Below, one piece after another: positions 35,491 to 46,900 of a stretch of 64,000 bases of DNA. The position numbers were made by a program, and so were the translations under genes. Under the pieces are notes generated by a model that was given only the letters and a program-made list of their open reading frames with translations, did not search any database and was not told the origin of the DNA. This DNA comes from Ochotona curzoniae (Eukaryota > Chordata > Mammalia > Lagomorpha > Ochotonidae): contig NW_024467106.1 of assembly GCF_017591425.1 (NCBI RefSeq), forward strand, positions 22,124,501 through 22,188,500. Direction: 5' to 3'. Positions within the stretch are counted from its first letter, which is position 1. Each line of letters starts with the position of its first letter.

Positions 35491-35690
35491 TGGGCCCAGC
35501 GCAGTAGCCTAGTGACTAAAGTCCTTGTCTTGCATGTGCCAGGATCCCATATGGGTGCTGGCTTGTGTCCTGGTTGTTCCATTTTCCATCCACCTCCCTG
35601 CTTGTGGCCTGGGAAAACAGTGAAGGATGCCCAAAGCCCTGGACTCTGTACCTGCTTGGGAGACCCAGAAGAAGCTCCTGTGCTGTGTTG
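35491..35690 (+). mobile_element. CSINE copy, 3'-truncated
   Basis: Starts TGGGCCCAGCGCAGTAGCC, contains GGATCCCATATGGGTGCTGG and GGGAGACCCAGAAGAAGCTCC, then stops before the CT-rich tail. The missing 3' end is unusual for a SINE and points to a later deletion. Confidence 0.88.
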
Positions 35691-36350
35691 CAAATATCTG
35701 GCAGAACTCTGTTGACTCTTTCAACTTCAACCTATGCCCACTTTCATGGATTCACTCTAAGGGTGTAAAGCAGATGTTGGCATAGCTGTACCATGACCTA
35801 AAGGTGAGTCTGAGGGACCTAAGATTGCAAATGTGCCTGCTTACCTTCATAGCGGCTACTCTGGGCACCATATATGGTCCCAAAGAGGGATAGCACTCTG
35901 TCTCAGTTCCCTTTGCTGTCTACCCTTCATGACTTTGACCTCATGATGACTGGATGGATAAACTGAGTCAGCTGAGCCAGGACTACATAGCGAGAGAAGA
36001 GAATAAGGGAGGTTCCTGCAGGTGGAGTCACATGTCTTGACTCAGCACCAACGTGCAGGAGATGCCAGTCATAGTGCCCAGATACCAAGGGGGTGTGAGA
36101 ACTTCAAGGGGTGAAAGAGCATCAGAGGGACGTCCCAGAGCAAATAATATTTAATGGGACAGGGGCTCAAGATGTCTGCGGGATGGGGCATCTTTTGGCA
36201 ATGTACCCCCTACAAGCACCTACATTTTTAGCAGAGATGCAGTGCATACACTAATCAGTATTCTCTTAGAGACAGAACTAGCAGGATGTAAGCGTATCCA
36301 CAGCACACAGGGTCTCCAAAATGCTCCTGTGGCAAGTTTACCGAGAGAAA

Positions 36351-36426
36351 TCTACGCATGGATTTCAAAGTTTTTATGTGTTATCTTTTCCTTAATTCTA
36401 TTTTCTACTAACTGCTTGGAAGCACC
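36351..36426 (+). mobile_element. Mariner-like short element, copy 3, 3' half
   Basis: ACGCATGGATTTCAAAG, then CTTAATTCTATTTTCTACTAACTGCTTGGAAG, aligns with the second half of the copy at 39911. Confidence 0.45.
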
Positions 36427-36442
36427 TTCATACATACAACAT

Positions 36443-36445
<3 letters not shown>

Positions 36446-36509
<64 letters not shown>
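36446..36509 (+). repeat. Compound microsatellite (GA)n(GT)n
   Basis: A pure GA tract of about 28 bases runs straight into a pure GT tract of about 36 bases with no interruption, suggesting an actively mutating locus. Confidence 0.95.
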
Positions 36510-36510
<1 letters not shown>

Positions 36511-36819
36511 CAGGGGACATGAATAGAGAAGGAACAATTGATTGGCTGTCATGAATAAGCAGTTTATTACCTCTTTTTCTGCCTGACTCTTCATGGCTGT
36601 ATCCCTACAGCTTAAAATGATGCTAATATATATGAAATGAATGAAAAGCCAGTAAAAGTCTTATCACCAACCTCAATTTCTCCCGAGTTAAACTCATCAG
36701 ACGAAGGCCAATCTCATCAAATGCTAAATTCCTAATTTCTGAAAGAGATGGGTCTAATAATCCTTTGCTTTCAATCGTCCATAAACTCATGTACGACAGA
36801 TGTATAATCATTAACCTTA

Positions 36820-37010
36820 TCAAAATTTGTTCTGGCTTCTCATCTTTCTACTGAGTAAAGTTCAGACTTCTACATTAGTATCCAAACCCTCCATAATTTG
36901 GCCAGAATGCACTTGTCCTAGTTTGCTTCCTAGTCTTTCCAGGCTTCTAGAATATTCTAAGAGCATACTGCAAAACACATGTGGCTTCCACTGACCTCAT
37001 TGGTTTATTA
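36820..37010 (+). repeat. L2-like repeat
   Basis: AAAGTTCAGACTTCT, CCAAACCCTCCATAATTTGGCC and CCTAGTCTTTCCAGGCTTC resemble the L2 3' region (CCAAACTCC, ATGATCTGGCCCC, CTCTCCAGCCTC). Confidence 0.5.
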
Positions 37011-37019
37011 AATTGTTCC

Positions 37020-37365
37020 CCCAAAGAGTGGGCTCAACAGTACTCCCCAAAGATTTCTATGTAGTTGGAATCTATAATGTGACTCTACTGATAATCAGAT
37101 CTTTGCAGACGTAATTGGCTGAGATGTAGTCATATTGGATCAGAATCTAAGTAAATGACTGGTGGTGTAAAGAGGAGAAGGTACACAGATGCATACAAGG
37201 AGGAAGACTCAGGTAGGCAGGGGCAAAAAGTGTTGCAGCCACAAGCCAAGGCAGGCCAAGGAACCCCAGGACTATCAACAGCCTTGTGACCTTGTGATCA
37301 TCTCAGTTGCAGACTTTTGGCCTCCATATCCTTGACAATATATTTCTGCCATTTAAAGCCAACCA
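37020..37365 (+). repeat. Ancient LTR/MaLR-like repeat
   Basis: Fairly complete copy: AATGTGACTCTACTGATAATCAGATCTTTGCAGACGTAAT, then TATTGGATCAGAATCTAAG, then ACTTTTGGCCTCCATATCC and a TTTCTGCCATTTAAAGCC end. Same family as 850-1062. Confidence 0.6.
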
Positions 37366-37403
37366 ACCAAATGATATTGCCATAGTACTTAGAAATGAAT
37401 GTA

Positions 37404-37711
37404 CCTGGGCCCGGGGCAATGGCTTAGCGGCTAACGTCCCATGTGGGCATAGGTTCTAATCCCGGCAGCTCCACTTCCCATCCAGCTCTCTGCTTGTGGT
37501 CTGGGAAAGCAGTCGAGGATGGCTCAAAGCCTTGGGACCCTGTGTCCGCATGGGAGACCTGGAAGAGCCCCTGGATCTTGCCTTCGGATAGGAGCAGCTC
37601 CAGCTGTTGCAGTCACTTGGGGAGTGAATCATTGGATGGAGGATCTTTCTCTCTGTCTCTCCTTCTTTCTATATACATGACTTTGCAATGAAAAAAATAA
37701 AATAAAAAAGA
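37404..37711 (+). mobile_element. CSINE copy with target-site duplication
   Basis: Near-consensus: GGGCCCGGGGCAATGGC, TCTAATCCCGGCAGC, GGAAAGCAGTCGAGGATGG. It is flanked by a perfect 13-bp duplication AGAAATGAATGTA at 37391-37403 and 37712-37724. Confidence 0.93.
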
Positions 37712-38604
37712 AGAAATGAATGTAGCCATCTTGTATCTTCTTAGCTTGTTGATCAAGTTTAAAGTGAGTTCTGTCTATTTCCCTTCCTACCCCAAACAGG
37801 AATGCACCTGTTTGCATGGTGAACATTCCAGATACTCATTATTCACCATCTTTCATACACATATCCTTCTGGAGGACGGGAGTTTCATCTTGCCCAAAGA
37901 ACCAAGCATATGTTGGCGTGTAATAAGCAAACAATGAAGGCTTGTTGAACCCATGTACAAACAGTATGATCTCTCTTGTCACAGTCAACACTAACCTCTG
38001 ATTGGCTCCCATTCAGATTTTTCCATGAGTGGAATAATGAATTCTCTCTTTTGTTTCTACCTAAATGTATCAACCTTCCTGGACAAAACAAAAAGCAAAA
38101 ACAAACAAACAAAAAAAACCCCAAAAAACACACAAAAAAAAACTGTAGAAACTGTGTTCTTGCTGACAGCAGCTCTGTCTGAGGGTCAGTTCAAAGTTGT
38201 TTATTCTGGCTTTCCTTCCAAGTATCTTCATTAATTAAGACCTCACAAAGATGTTTTCTGCAGGCCCTGGAGACCCAGGATGTTTATTCATTCACAGAGA
38301 AGGAAGAGCACAGGTGCAGGAGGAGTCACGTCTTGTTACTTAGATATCAACTCTAACCTGTAATTGCAGACACCGAAACCCTGCCTCCTGACTTGTCAAG
38401 ACTGCTTTCCGCTTAGCTGCCACCTTGAGATGAGAACACAGATGGCAGGCTCATGGTCTTCAGGCACTCTGCATCCTGTGGATTGGTGGTCTTCATCTCC
38501 ACCTCTAGTCCTTGGATACTTCCATCCTTGGGACCAGATGCCACAGAACCATCAACAGGGCAACAGCATCTTCCCAAAGAGAGAGAGTGTTGTCTGTGGG
38601 TAAA

Positions 38605-38785
38605 GCCAGGACTGAGAGCCAGACCAACCTGGATTCCTGCTACTTCAGAATCTGTTTGCTCCCTTCTCATTGAGGATAGCCAGTATATCCACCACACAGG
38701 ATCTGTGAGAATTCTATACCATGGCATATTGTAAAGCGCTAGGACAGTGCTTGCCACCTACTAAGCACTCAGTAATAGTAACAAT
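38605..38785 (+). repeat. MIR-like repeat
   Basis: GACCAACCTGGATTCCTGCTAC, ATATTGTAAAGCGCTAGGACAGTGCTTGCC and AAGCACTCAGTAATAGTAAC follow the MIR order closely. Confidence 0.75.
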
Positions 38786-39099
38786 TGAGGTAGATATGAA
38801 TGTTTTTATTGGTATTAACCTGCATATGTCACGTTCTTTTCCTATTGGTACATTGTGACTTTGAAGAAGGCAATAGTTAAATGTGCAGAAAACTATCTCT
38901 TTTCTCTGCCAAGATTCACCTGGATATTTATAACATTCATGGGTTGTACAGAATTCAAACCTTAAAAATTAGCCAGCTAGATTGATTGAATTTTGAGTGC
39001 TACCTGCAGTAGCCTTCACAGGGCCAGACCAAATGACTTCACAAGTCTTATATGGCCCACACGTCAGACATCCTCACCCATGCTAAATTAACAGTGGAC

Positions 39100-39386
39100 A
39101 CTTGCTCCCCCTGGGATCCCAAATGGGTGCTAGTTACTGTCCCGGTTGTCCCACTCTCCACCCAGCTTCCTGCTTGTGGCCTGGGAAAGCAGTAGAGGAT
39201 GGCCCAATCCTTGGGACCCTGAACCCATGTGGGAGACCCAGAAGAATCTGCTGGCTCCTGGTTTCGGATCAGCTTAGCATGAGCTGTTGTGGTCACTGGG
39301 GGAGTGAATCAGCAGATGGAAGACCTTTCTCTCTGTCTCTCCTTCTCTCTGTAAATCTGACTTTCCAATAAAAATAAATAAACCTT
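39100..39386 (+). mobile_element. CSINE copy, 5'-truncated or diverged
   Basis: From CTGGGATCCCAAATGGGTGC through GGGAAAGCAGTAGAGGATGGCCC to CCAATAAAAATAAATAAACC. The head is not clear, so the start is approximate. Confidence 0.88.
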
Positions 39387-39910
39387 AACAAAAATGACCA
39401 GTGGGCAGGTGAAGTAATGACGCACGGCTGTGTAGTTTCAGTTTCCCAGTTTGATGACTTTGGTTCAGCTCTCACATTTCCTGTGAACTCACCATATGTT
39501 TGTGGAGGACACAAGTCACCTTGTATCACACCTTGTTTCAGGAGAACCCACCGGGTTTCACACACACCGCAGGCCCAATCGATCTTGGTTTCTTCTCTCT
39601 CTAGCCACAAAGAATCTCAGGCTCAGATTTGCACTTCATTGCTAACAAATGTGTAGCACCCCACGACATCCATTAAGTACTGAAACTCTTATTCGTCTCA
39701 TGCTATGTGAACTTTCACCAGTTCTGCTTGCAGTCACCTCAATTTCTTCAATGGCTTTAAACCTGCCATTGTGTCAAGGCACCTTTAAGATACACTAGAA
39801 ATTTTATGTAGTAAAGGCTACAAATAAATATACTCAAATAAAACAAAATGTATTCTGCTTTAGCCTCAAGTTTTATATATTTGTAATAGGAATACAGCTA
39901 ACATAAGGAG

Positions 39911-40020
39911 GTTTTCAAAAAAAAAAAAAAACCCATGGAGCACGTATGGATTTGGAGTTATTTTCACATCAAAATACACATCTCTTTAATTCTATCTTTT
40001 TATGCACTATTCAAGGTATT
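39911..40020 (+). mobile_element. Mariner-like short element, copy 4
   Basis: GTTTTCAAAA with an expanded A run, CCCATGGAGCACGTATGGATTTGG, CACATCAAAATACACATC and TTAATTCTATCTTTTTATGC follow the shared order of the family. Confidence 0.45.
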
Positions 40021-40999
40021 CTCAAAGTACTATCTTTCCAAAAGCTCTGTGTGTGTGTGTGTGTATGTACCAATACTTGCTAAGTGTAGTATGCTACAGA
40101 ATAGTGTTCAAGGCCATACTGTTAAATCTCCTTGTGCCTCCTCCTTTGTTTAATCCTCAGCTTGAGTGAGAAAAGTCATTGAACTCATTAGATATCAAAT
40201 CTCAGAACCTGCCAGGTAGTAAGAAGGGAAAAGAAGGAAGGAAATCGCAGCAAGTGAGGACTCACTGTTTCTGTTTGCTCGGCAGCAGCACCACTGATGG
40301 CCCCTACCCAAGCTGTGCCGGGGCACAGAGCCATCATGACACATGGGGAACCAGAAGCCAGGGAACTGAGGCAGAACACCAGGTGGGACAGCTCGGGCCA
40401 GGAATTCCTGCCTAAACATTCCCGTGCTGCTTCCCCCAGCTTGCAGTTGGATGCCCTAGCCAGCAAGAACCTCACATCCCCTTAGAGCACAACGGGGAGG
40501 ACAGACGTCTGAGAACGCCAATGTCCAGTCTTCCATGATGACCGCAGGACATATGGGTTAGCACATCACCGAATGAATTAGCCAAAGGCAATATCTGTAT
40601 ACCTCCAAACACTCAGCATTTCATAGTGAATGTTATCTCAGTAGGCTACCATATGACACAGCTTTCAAGGCACATGAGGCAATTTCATTGAAAACCTTCC
40701 AAGGTGAGAGGCAAAGGAAGATAAGAAGGAAGAGGAAGTGAAGAAAGAGACAGGCAGAAAGGCAGATGCAAGCAACAGCTGAGATCGGCAAATGCAGCTC
40801 CCCATAAACTTTTTCCATCCACCTGTTGCTTACACCTTTCCAGGACAAAGCATTTTTACATAAACTGTGTTCTTTCCACGGTAGAGGGAACCTGCTGTTT
40901 ACCAATGTTTTCATTGGCCAAGAGTACACTCAGCTTCAACAAGAATGAAACTGAACTTAGAAGAAGCATCCCTGTTTATCAGCAGAGACTAATATTTCC

Positions 41000-41135
41000 G
41001 TAACATATACTATGCACTCATTCTGCAATTCCACTGGAGTCCAGTAATTACATCTCACAGGTACAATCACCTCTTTTTACACATGAGAAAGATGTTAAAC
41101 AGAATGAGCTTCAAAACCTGAATTCTAAGCCAAAG
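41000..41135 (+). repeat. MIR-like repeat
   Basis: ACCTCTTTTTACACATGAGAAAGATG, then AACAGAATGAGCTTC and AAGCCAAAGCCCAC, resembles the MIR 3' core. Confidence 0.5.
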
Positions 41136-41821
41136 CCCACGGACTTTCTAATGGGTGGTTGAGTTTCCTCCCTATGAAACACATGGGACTGAAAATGGTT
41201 TCGATTTTTTTGGATCGTATCAAATTTTGGAATACCTGAAGAGGCATTGTTAGTTGAACATTCTCACGCCAAAATTATGAAATCCCAAAAGCTACAAAAT
41301 ATGAAGCTTCTTGTGTCCTAACCTGATACCCACAAAGTTTTGAGTTTTGGAATGGTGCATTAGGTGTGCTCATCCCGTATGGGCTGAGGATGGATCTGCT
41401 GCTTCCGTATTTAAGAATTCTCTCCTCTCTGCTTTTGCAATAATTACTTTTGTCTTCCCCAAAAGATATGCTTGCCATCACATGGCTCTTCGCATTCCAC
41501 ATTCATCTGCAACTACTTGGTGTTGTTTCTCATTCATTCCGTGCTCAAGTGCATTTTACACAGAGTTTTGCAGAAGGGTCAGCAAGTAAAAAAAATCCCT
41601 CATGCTGAGAAGCCCCGGGCAAGAGTTCTGTCACTTTGCTCTCTCCAGGTGAAGGAAATCCCCCCCCAACAAGGGAGTGTTCTCACACTATTGGCTGTCA
41701 CTGTGACCTCTTGCTTGGAGGTAAAGTGAGGAACAAGGGACCAGGCCACCTTAAGAGCACATTCACAGACCACTATTCACCCCAACTCCCCTCTACCCCA
41801 AGAAAGCAGTTAGGAGGCTAC

Positions 41822-41958
41822 CTCGGTGCAGCACGATGTGGTCGATCATGTTGCGCTTGTATTTGGTGTGATAGAGGCAGAGGGGACAGCGCAGGTCTTT
41901 GGGGCCCTCCTCAGGAACCGCTGAATGCCCAGCTTCCACGTGCATAGTAAAAGCAGAT
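41822..41958 (-). CDS. ZNF462: ZNF462 exon: end of one C2H2 finger and a full one
   Basis: A 137-nt exon encoding 45 complete residues. It begins SAFTMHVEAGH, the C-terminal half of the finger started in the exon at 43721 (zinc-binding His 96 and 101 in local numbering). A linker SAVPEEGPKD follows. The next finger, LRCPLCLYHTKYKRNMIDH, has Cys 114/117 and His 130/134. TKYKR makes this the most basic of the fingers here. The acceptor is CTCTCCTAG and the donor GAG/GTAGCC is weak. Phases fit: the first A completes a Lys codon and the last G starts a Glu codon. The exon is easy to miss because it is small and half of its first finger lies elsewhere. Confidence 0.95.
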
Positions 41959-42401
41959 CTAGGAGAGAGGTTGGAAGACAGGGGATGAGCGTGACAAGGA
42001 CTCATTTCATGTGCATTCTCTGGCCAGCACACCCGTTAGAGACAAGTGCGACTCTCCTGCTCGAGGGTTCAAAGCCTTCGGCTAGGAATCACGTCTGTGA
42101 CCTGGGTGATGGCCACCCAGCCATCAACTCGGCAGTCACGTGGCAATAACTCCTTTCTGGAAGTATTGTCACTTGCCTGAGTTCAGGACTCAGTTTGAAA
42201 TGTAAAAGACATTTTATTCTTCAAAATTACAAATGGCCCATTCAAACTTGGAAAAGAAAATTTTTGTTAGGAATTACTCCTCATCAAACCTGGTGGGGAG
42301 GTGATCTTATTTAATAATTTTTATCATATTCATTTCCTTATTCAAAAGAAAGTTATACAGACATGGGAGTGGGGTTATTTACATTCTTCTCTCTTTTTTA
42401 A

Positions 42402-42707
42402 AAAATAAGATTTATTTACTTTTATTGGAAAGGCAGATTCACACAGAGAGAAAGATCTTCCATCTGCTGATTCACTCCCCAACTTGTCACAAAGGCTGGA
42501 GTTGACCTGATCAAAAGCCAGTAGCCAGGAGCCAGAAGCTTCTTCTGGGTCTTTTATATGGGTACATGGTCCCAAGGACTTGGGTCATCCTACACTCCTT
42601 CCCCAGTCATAAGAGGGAGCCGGATGGGGACACAAACCAGCACTTATATGGGGTGCTGTCGCTTGTAGACAAAGGAATAGCCAGTTAAGCCACCATGCCA
42701 GCTGCTA
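42402..42707 (-). mobile_element. CSINE copy
   Basis: AAGATTTATTTACTTTTATTGGAAAGGCAG, AGATCTTCCATCTGCTGATTCACTCCCC and CACCATGCCAGCTGC are the reverse complement of a full-length, moderately diverged CSINE. Confidence 0.88.
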
Positions 42708-42717
42708 GTTCTCTTCT

Positions 42718-42955
42718 TAAAAGGCTGCAATGCAGCTAGGGTTGGGCCAGGCTGCAGACAGGACCCTGGAACTCAAGCTGGTCTTGTACCTGGATAGCAG
42801 AGGCCTAAGCACCTGGGTCATTACCCACTGCTTTTCCAGATGTGTTAGTAGGAAGCTGGCTAGGAAGATGAGCAGCCAGGACTTGAAGTGGCACTCACTG
42901 AGGGATTCTAGTGTCACAGGCAGCAGTTTAACCTGCTGCGCCATAATTCCATGTC
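42718..42955 (-). mobile_element. CSINE copy, old, truncated
   Basis: GGCTGCAATGCAGCTAGGGTTGGGCC, CACTGCTTTTCCAGATG, GAGCAGCCAGGACTTGAAGTGGC and GTTTAACCTGCTGCGCCA mark the reverse CSINE without its 3' tail. Confidence 0.75.
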
Positions 42956-43720
42956 CAAGTTGACTGTTGTAGAGTTAGGGTGGTTGACAAAACTGCTTAC
43001 TTGAAGGCAAGGGAAGCCACGATCAATGAGAAGGCAAACAGCACTCACAGTTGGGCTGGCTCAAACGTGGGACAGTACAGTCACCTCTTCCTGTTTCCTG
43101 TGAACCTTCATAATTTACAAAGTCTCCCCAAATAAATGAAACTAAAAGTTTGGCCAAGGACCTCTTATTAACCTAAGTGCTTCTCTTTGGAGAAACATGC
43201 CTAGCCAATTTAGTCAGGTGCAAAGCGCCTTTCCCTAAACTGGATTCCCTTTTTCTAAACTGCAGGAACCTGTGACTGTATAGTTTAGCCTTTGTGGTGC
43301 TGTCATCTTGTCTGGATTTTAAGACCACCATCTTAGGATACAAGGGGAACTGGGAATAACTGCTGACTTTGAGTTTGCTTACAAGAACCTACTTCTTTCA
43401 AAAGTAAATAAGAAAGGGTAGGGATGGTTTTGGGAAGCTAAGACACTGCACCATGTGCTGGGTCAGGGGTATTCTGTGCTGTAATCTCACAGGGCTCAGG
43501 AGCCCATTGGTTCTGCGCTTCAGCTCATTTGTTTCTATGCAGCGCCTCATCCCAGCAAAGCAATTTTCTGAACACCGCCTCCTTACATGAAGCCTGGAGC
43601 AGACAGCCTCAGAACTCACGGGCAGGGACTCTCTTGAGCTTCAGTAGAAGAGGGAGGAGTGTGTAGTGAGGGGTGGAGCAGGGGCAGCCACGTTGTTTTG
43701 TTTTTGAAGCTGCCACTTAC

Positions 43721-43988
43721 TTAAAGCCTGTGTAAAAGGAACAGTCTTTGCACTTGAAGAGCTTCTTGCCTCCGTGTTTATCCCGGTAATGGCGCCTGAT
43801 GCTCTGGATGTAGCCAGAGGAGAATTCACAGAATTCGCAGTGAAGAACGGCTTCAGTTTTCGGCTCAGTGCCAGCTGCAGCCCCAGAAAGAGGCACGGGA
43901 CTAACCCGGCTATTGTTCCTTGCCAGGGCAGCTGACTGATAGTGGTTCAACTGCTGCTGAACATCTGGGGGCTCTGAATAAGACGAAT
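43721..43988 (-). CDS. ZNF462: ZNF462 exon with one and a half C2H2 fingers
   Basis: A 268-nt exon, the most upstream coding exon found here. It encodes DSSYSEPPDVQQQLNHYQSA, a Ser/Pro/Ala-rich spacer, then the finger LHCEFCEFSSGYIQSIRRH (Cys 51/54, His 67/72 in local numbering), and the first half of a second finger, FKCKDCSFYTGFK (Cys 80/83). The acceptor is a long pyrimidine tract ending TCTGCACAG. The donor AA/GTAAGTGG is strong and cuts the second finger between its Cys and His pairs. The sequence is recognisable as the C-terminal region of ZNF462 (human protein about 2,506 residues, so this starts near residue 2,143). ZNF462 is reported to act with G9a/GLP-type heterochromatin factors, and loss of one copy causes Weiss-Kruszka syndrome in people. 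An open frame runs back to an ATG at 44052, but that part is intron. Confidence 0.95.
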
Positions 43989-46900
43989 CTGTGCAGAGAA
44001 GGAAAAACAAAAACACACATGGAGATGCGGTGTATAAGTAAACATGACACATACTTAAGGCACATCAGTGATGACACGTGTAGACTGCTAGGAACGACTA
44101 CCACCATCAAGTCCATGAACATCCATCACTCACACGGTTTCCCTACCACTTCTTGTATATGATGAAGACACTTGACATCTAGTCTCTTGGCAAATCTCAA
44201 GCCTAAAAAAATGGTTAAATATACTCTCCACGGTCCACAGAACCTACTCATCTGATACCTGGACACCTGCATCCTTTGACCAGCATCTCCCCGTTAGCTT
44301 TGGATATGTTGGGTGACGTCAACTGTGATTCCAACTGTCCTGACTTCCCTTACCTCCTGCCACCCAAATCTGGGAAACGCACGTAGGACGTGTCACATCT
44401 GTGACTTTCAAGGCACAGGGACACTTAAAACTAAAATTCTCAGCTAAAGGTCTCAAAGTGAAAGAAGAAAGTAAGCTGTCTTGGGTAAGAAATCGCAGCG
44501 CAGGGACAAGTTGTCACACAATACCTGTTCTCAGGTGAGATGCGCGCACCTGCGTAATGCATGCAGGAGCCCACGGGAGACAGCAAAGAGGTGATGCAAT
44601 ATCGCCTTCTCGGCAGCCCAGAATTATTCAAGCCAGGCTTTCACAGAAACGCTGAAGCACATGGCAGCTCTCACAAACATAAAAATGCTTTATGCCTTCA
44701 CAGACATGCGATTTAAAATTTAAAATCTAAAAATCCGATAGTGTTCTCCTGGAATAGATGTTTAAAGCTTAGTCAGCATTAAGATGGAGATTTATTCAGA
44801 AATCCCATTAAAATGAAATTCCAAACAAGTTGCTCTGAAAGGTATTTTTCAAGTTTTGCAATTCTGAAGAAAATGTCGGAAATGACAGGCACAAATCTTA
44901 GCCCAGAGGAGCCGTGCCTGTGCGTGGTGGAGAAATCTGACTTCAGGAGGAGAAGGGGGCAAATCTTGGGTTTATTTTTCATTAAATTAAAATGAACAAA
45001 AAAGATGGGATGGGAGGAGAGAGAAAGGAAAAGAAAGGTCTTGAATCTTTGCCCAACCTGCTGCTTTGAATGTCAAGGTTAGGGATTCAACAACTTTGCA
45101 CTCCCCAACCTGCAGCTGCCTGTGAATGGCACAATGACGTCGAAGGCTCCCACACAGACGGATTTCAGGGTCCCTTCCTTGAAAGGAAAACGAAGGGCCC
45201 TATTCGTAAAGCATTCATAAAGCTGTACAAGCCTCCTCCTGGTTTGATGGACACTTAATTTTCCAAAGCGTGATTCTCCGGGGCGGGCCACGGAGGGATC
45301 CTGTAGAATCCATGCTGGGGGAATCGGCACCGTCCGTCCCCACGGCCTCTTCCCCAGCATGAACAAAAGCAGAGCAGCCTCGGCCCTTGCAGGCTGATAC
45401 TTCCCAACTTCCAAATACTAACACCTTCCCATTCTCGGCTCCTCCTACCCGCTCCTCAATTCATATTCCTCGAGATGGAAAAAACAAAAAAAACCCTTTG
45501 GAAATTGTAAACAAACCTGCCTCACACAAAAATAAAACAAAAGGAAACTTGAACAGGATCTGCGAGCCTCCATGGGTTCATTACCAGGTGTAAACTAGAG
45601 ACAAAGGAAGACAAGACTGACACAAGTGGATTCATTGAACTCATGTCTTTTATCTCCATTTTCTTTATTCCTCTACCCTCGCTGATGAACCCACTCAGGA
45701 TCACAATAATGCGATTGTCAACTTTTCATTCCTGCCTTCAATAACAGGTTTGTTTACCATTTCACGGATCGTTCGAGATGTTTTCTGTGTAAGCCCTCAA
45801 GACTAGTTGTTGCTTAGAGCATGCAAACAATGAGGCACAACACTCCTTCCACCTTCTCTTAACAGTCTTAGCTGCTGGTTGAGAACTGCCAGCCAGTCAC
45901 CCCGACAGATCACTGGTCCCCCTAGGCTGTGTGGGTGCTAGTTTGTGTTCACAGCTCTGCAGAGCAGAGATTCCACGACCCACACGGCCGAAGCCAGCTC
46001 CTCCTGACCGAGATTTGTCCACTACATACCCATCAAAGCAGAGATCAAAACAACCCCCCACTCCCCGGACCCGGTCCTTCCCCAGTGAGCAGCTTCCGCC
46101 CCTCCAGCCCATGGTACACGCTCAGAGAGGACCAACAGGTTAGCACAGATGCTGGCAGGCGTCTCGGACAGCAGCAGTGGCTGCTCCAATTCCTTTACAA
46201 GCAAAACTGAAAAGAAACAGCTGCCAGTTAGATGACAAATCAGACGAATCATCTTCCCTTACTTGCCACCCATCCCAACTCAATACAAGCCCCTTCAAGG
46301 GGGTGGCTCTCTCCTTTTAGGAAACGTGTTTCTTCCTTATTATTTCACCCGTCTTAAAAAAAAAAACAGATTCTAAATTTTAACACCACTGTTTATATAT
46401 TATGGGAAACTTAAAGAAATAAAATGCAAGAAGGTTCAGGGAAAACATTCCAAGAAAAGAGGGTCGTCACCCTGCCTAAATGGCATTGGGGAAGGTATAA
46501 CCACAGGTATCCACGAGACAAACTCTCTTTTTCCTCCTGATTAAAACTAAACGGACAGGTGTATTTGCAAAACAATTAGCCAATTCTGCCATTTGGGATG
46601 CCCAGATGAGAGTTTTTTGGGTCTTTGAATTCTACTTTCCTCTCTGGTGCCAACATTCTCAATCTCTCTCCTCTCTCTCACTTGGAGTCTGTGAATAATG
46701 TACTATTTTAGCACTTTGGGCTCTAAGGTGACAAAGACGGGAGTGCGTTTAAGTCTGCCAAGCTTAACAAGGCCCACTTGCTACAGGAAGTTCCGGTTTG
46801 TTCATAAGGCACAGAGCCTGCAGAGCAGGAAGAGGGCTGTTTCGGGCCCAGGTTAGAAAGGCAGATTGTTAGCGGCAAGGGACATGTCACATAAGTTAAA

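Larger units (their letters stand above)
31970..41821 (-). other. ZNF462: ZNF462 intron (about 9.9 kb)
   Basis: The donor is GTAGCC at 41816-41821 and the acceptor is TTTCCACAG at 31970. It contains CSINEs (35491, 37408, 39100), MIR-like copies (34300, 38605, 41000), L2-like sequence (36820), an LTR/MaLR-like repeat (37020), two mariner-like elements (36351, 39911), a G20 run (32578) and a compound microsatellite (36446). 32100-34280 is repeat-poor and I see no exon in it. Confidence 0.85.
41959..43720 (-). other. ZNF462: ZNF462 intron splitting a zinc finger (about 1.8 kb)
   Basis: The strong donor GTAAGTGGCA lies at 43711-43720 and the acceptor is CTAG at 41959. Two reverse-strand CSINEs fill its middle (42402-42707, 42718-42955). 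The rest shows nothing I can assign. Confidence 0.88.

Noticed and set aside
43989..44052. Upstream extension of the exon at 43721 to an in-frame ATG
   Set aside because: The added residues are hydrophobic translation of the polypyrimidine tract. The acceptor TCTGCACAG and codon phase place the exon start at 43988.
45079..45414. 111-codon minus-strand frame in the upstream intron
   Set aside because: Considered as a ZNF462 exon, but it has no C2H2 spacing and no convincing acceptor or donor of matching phase.
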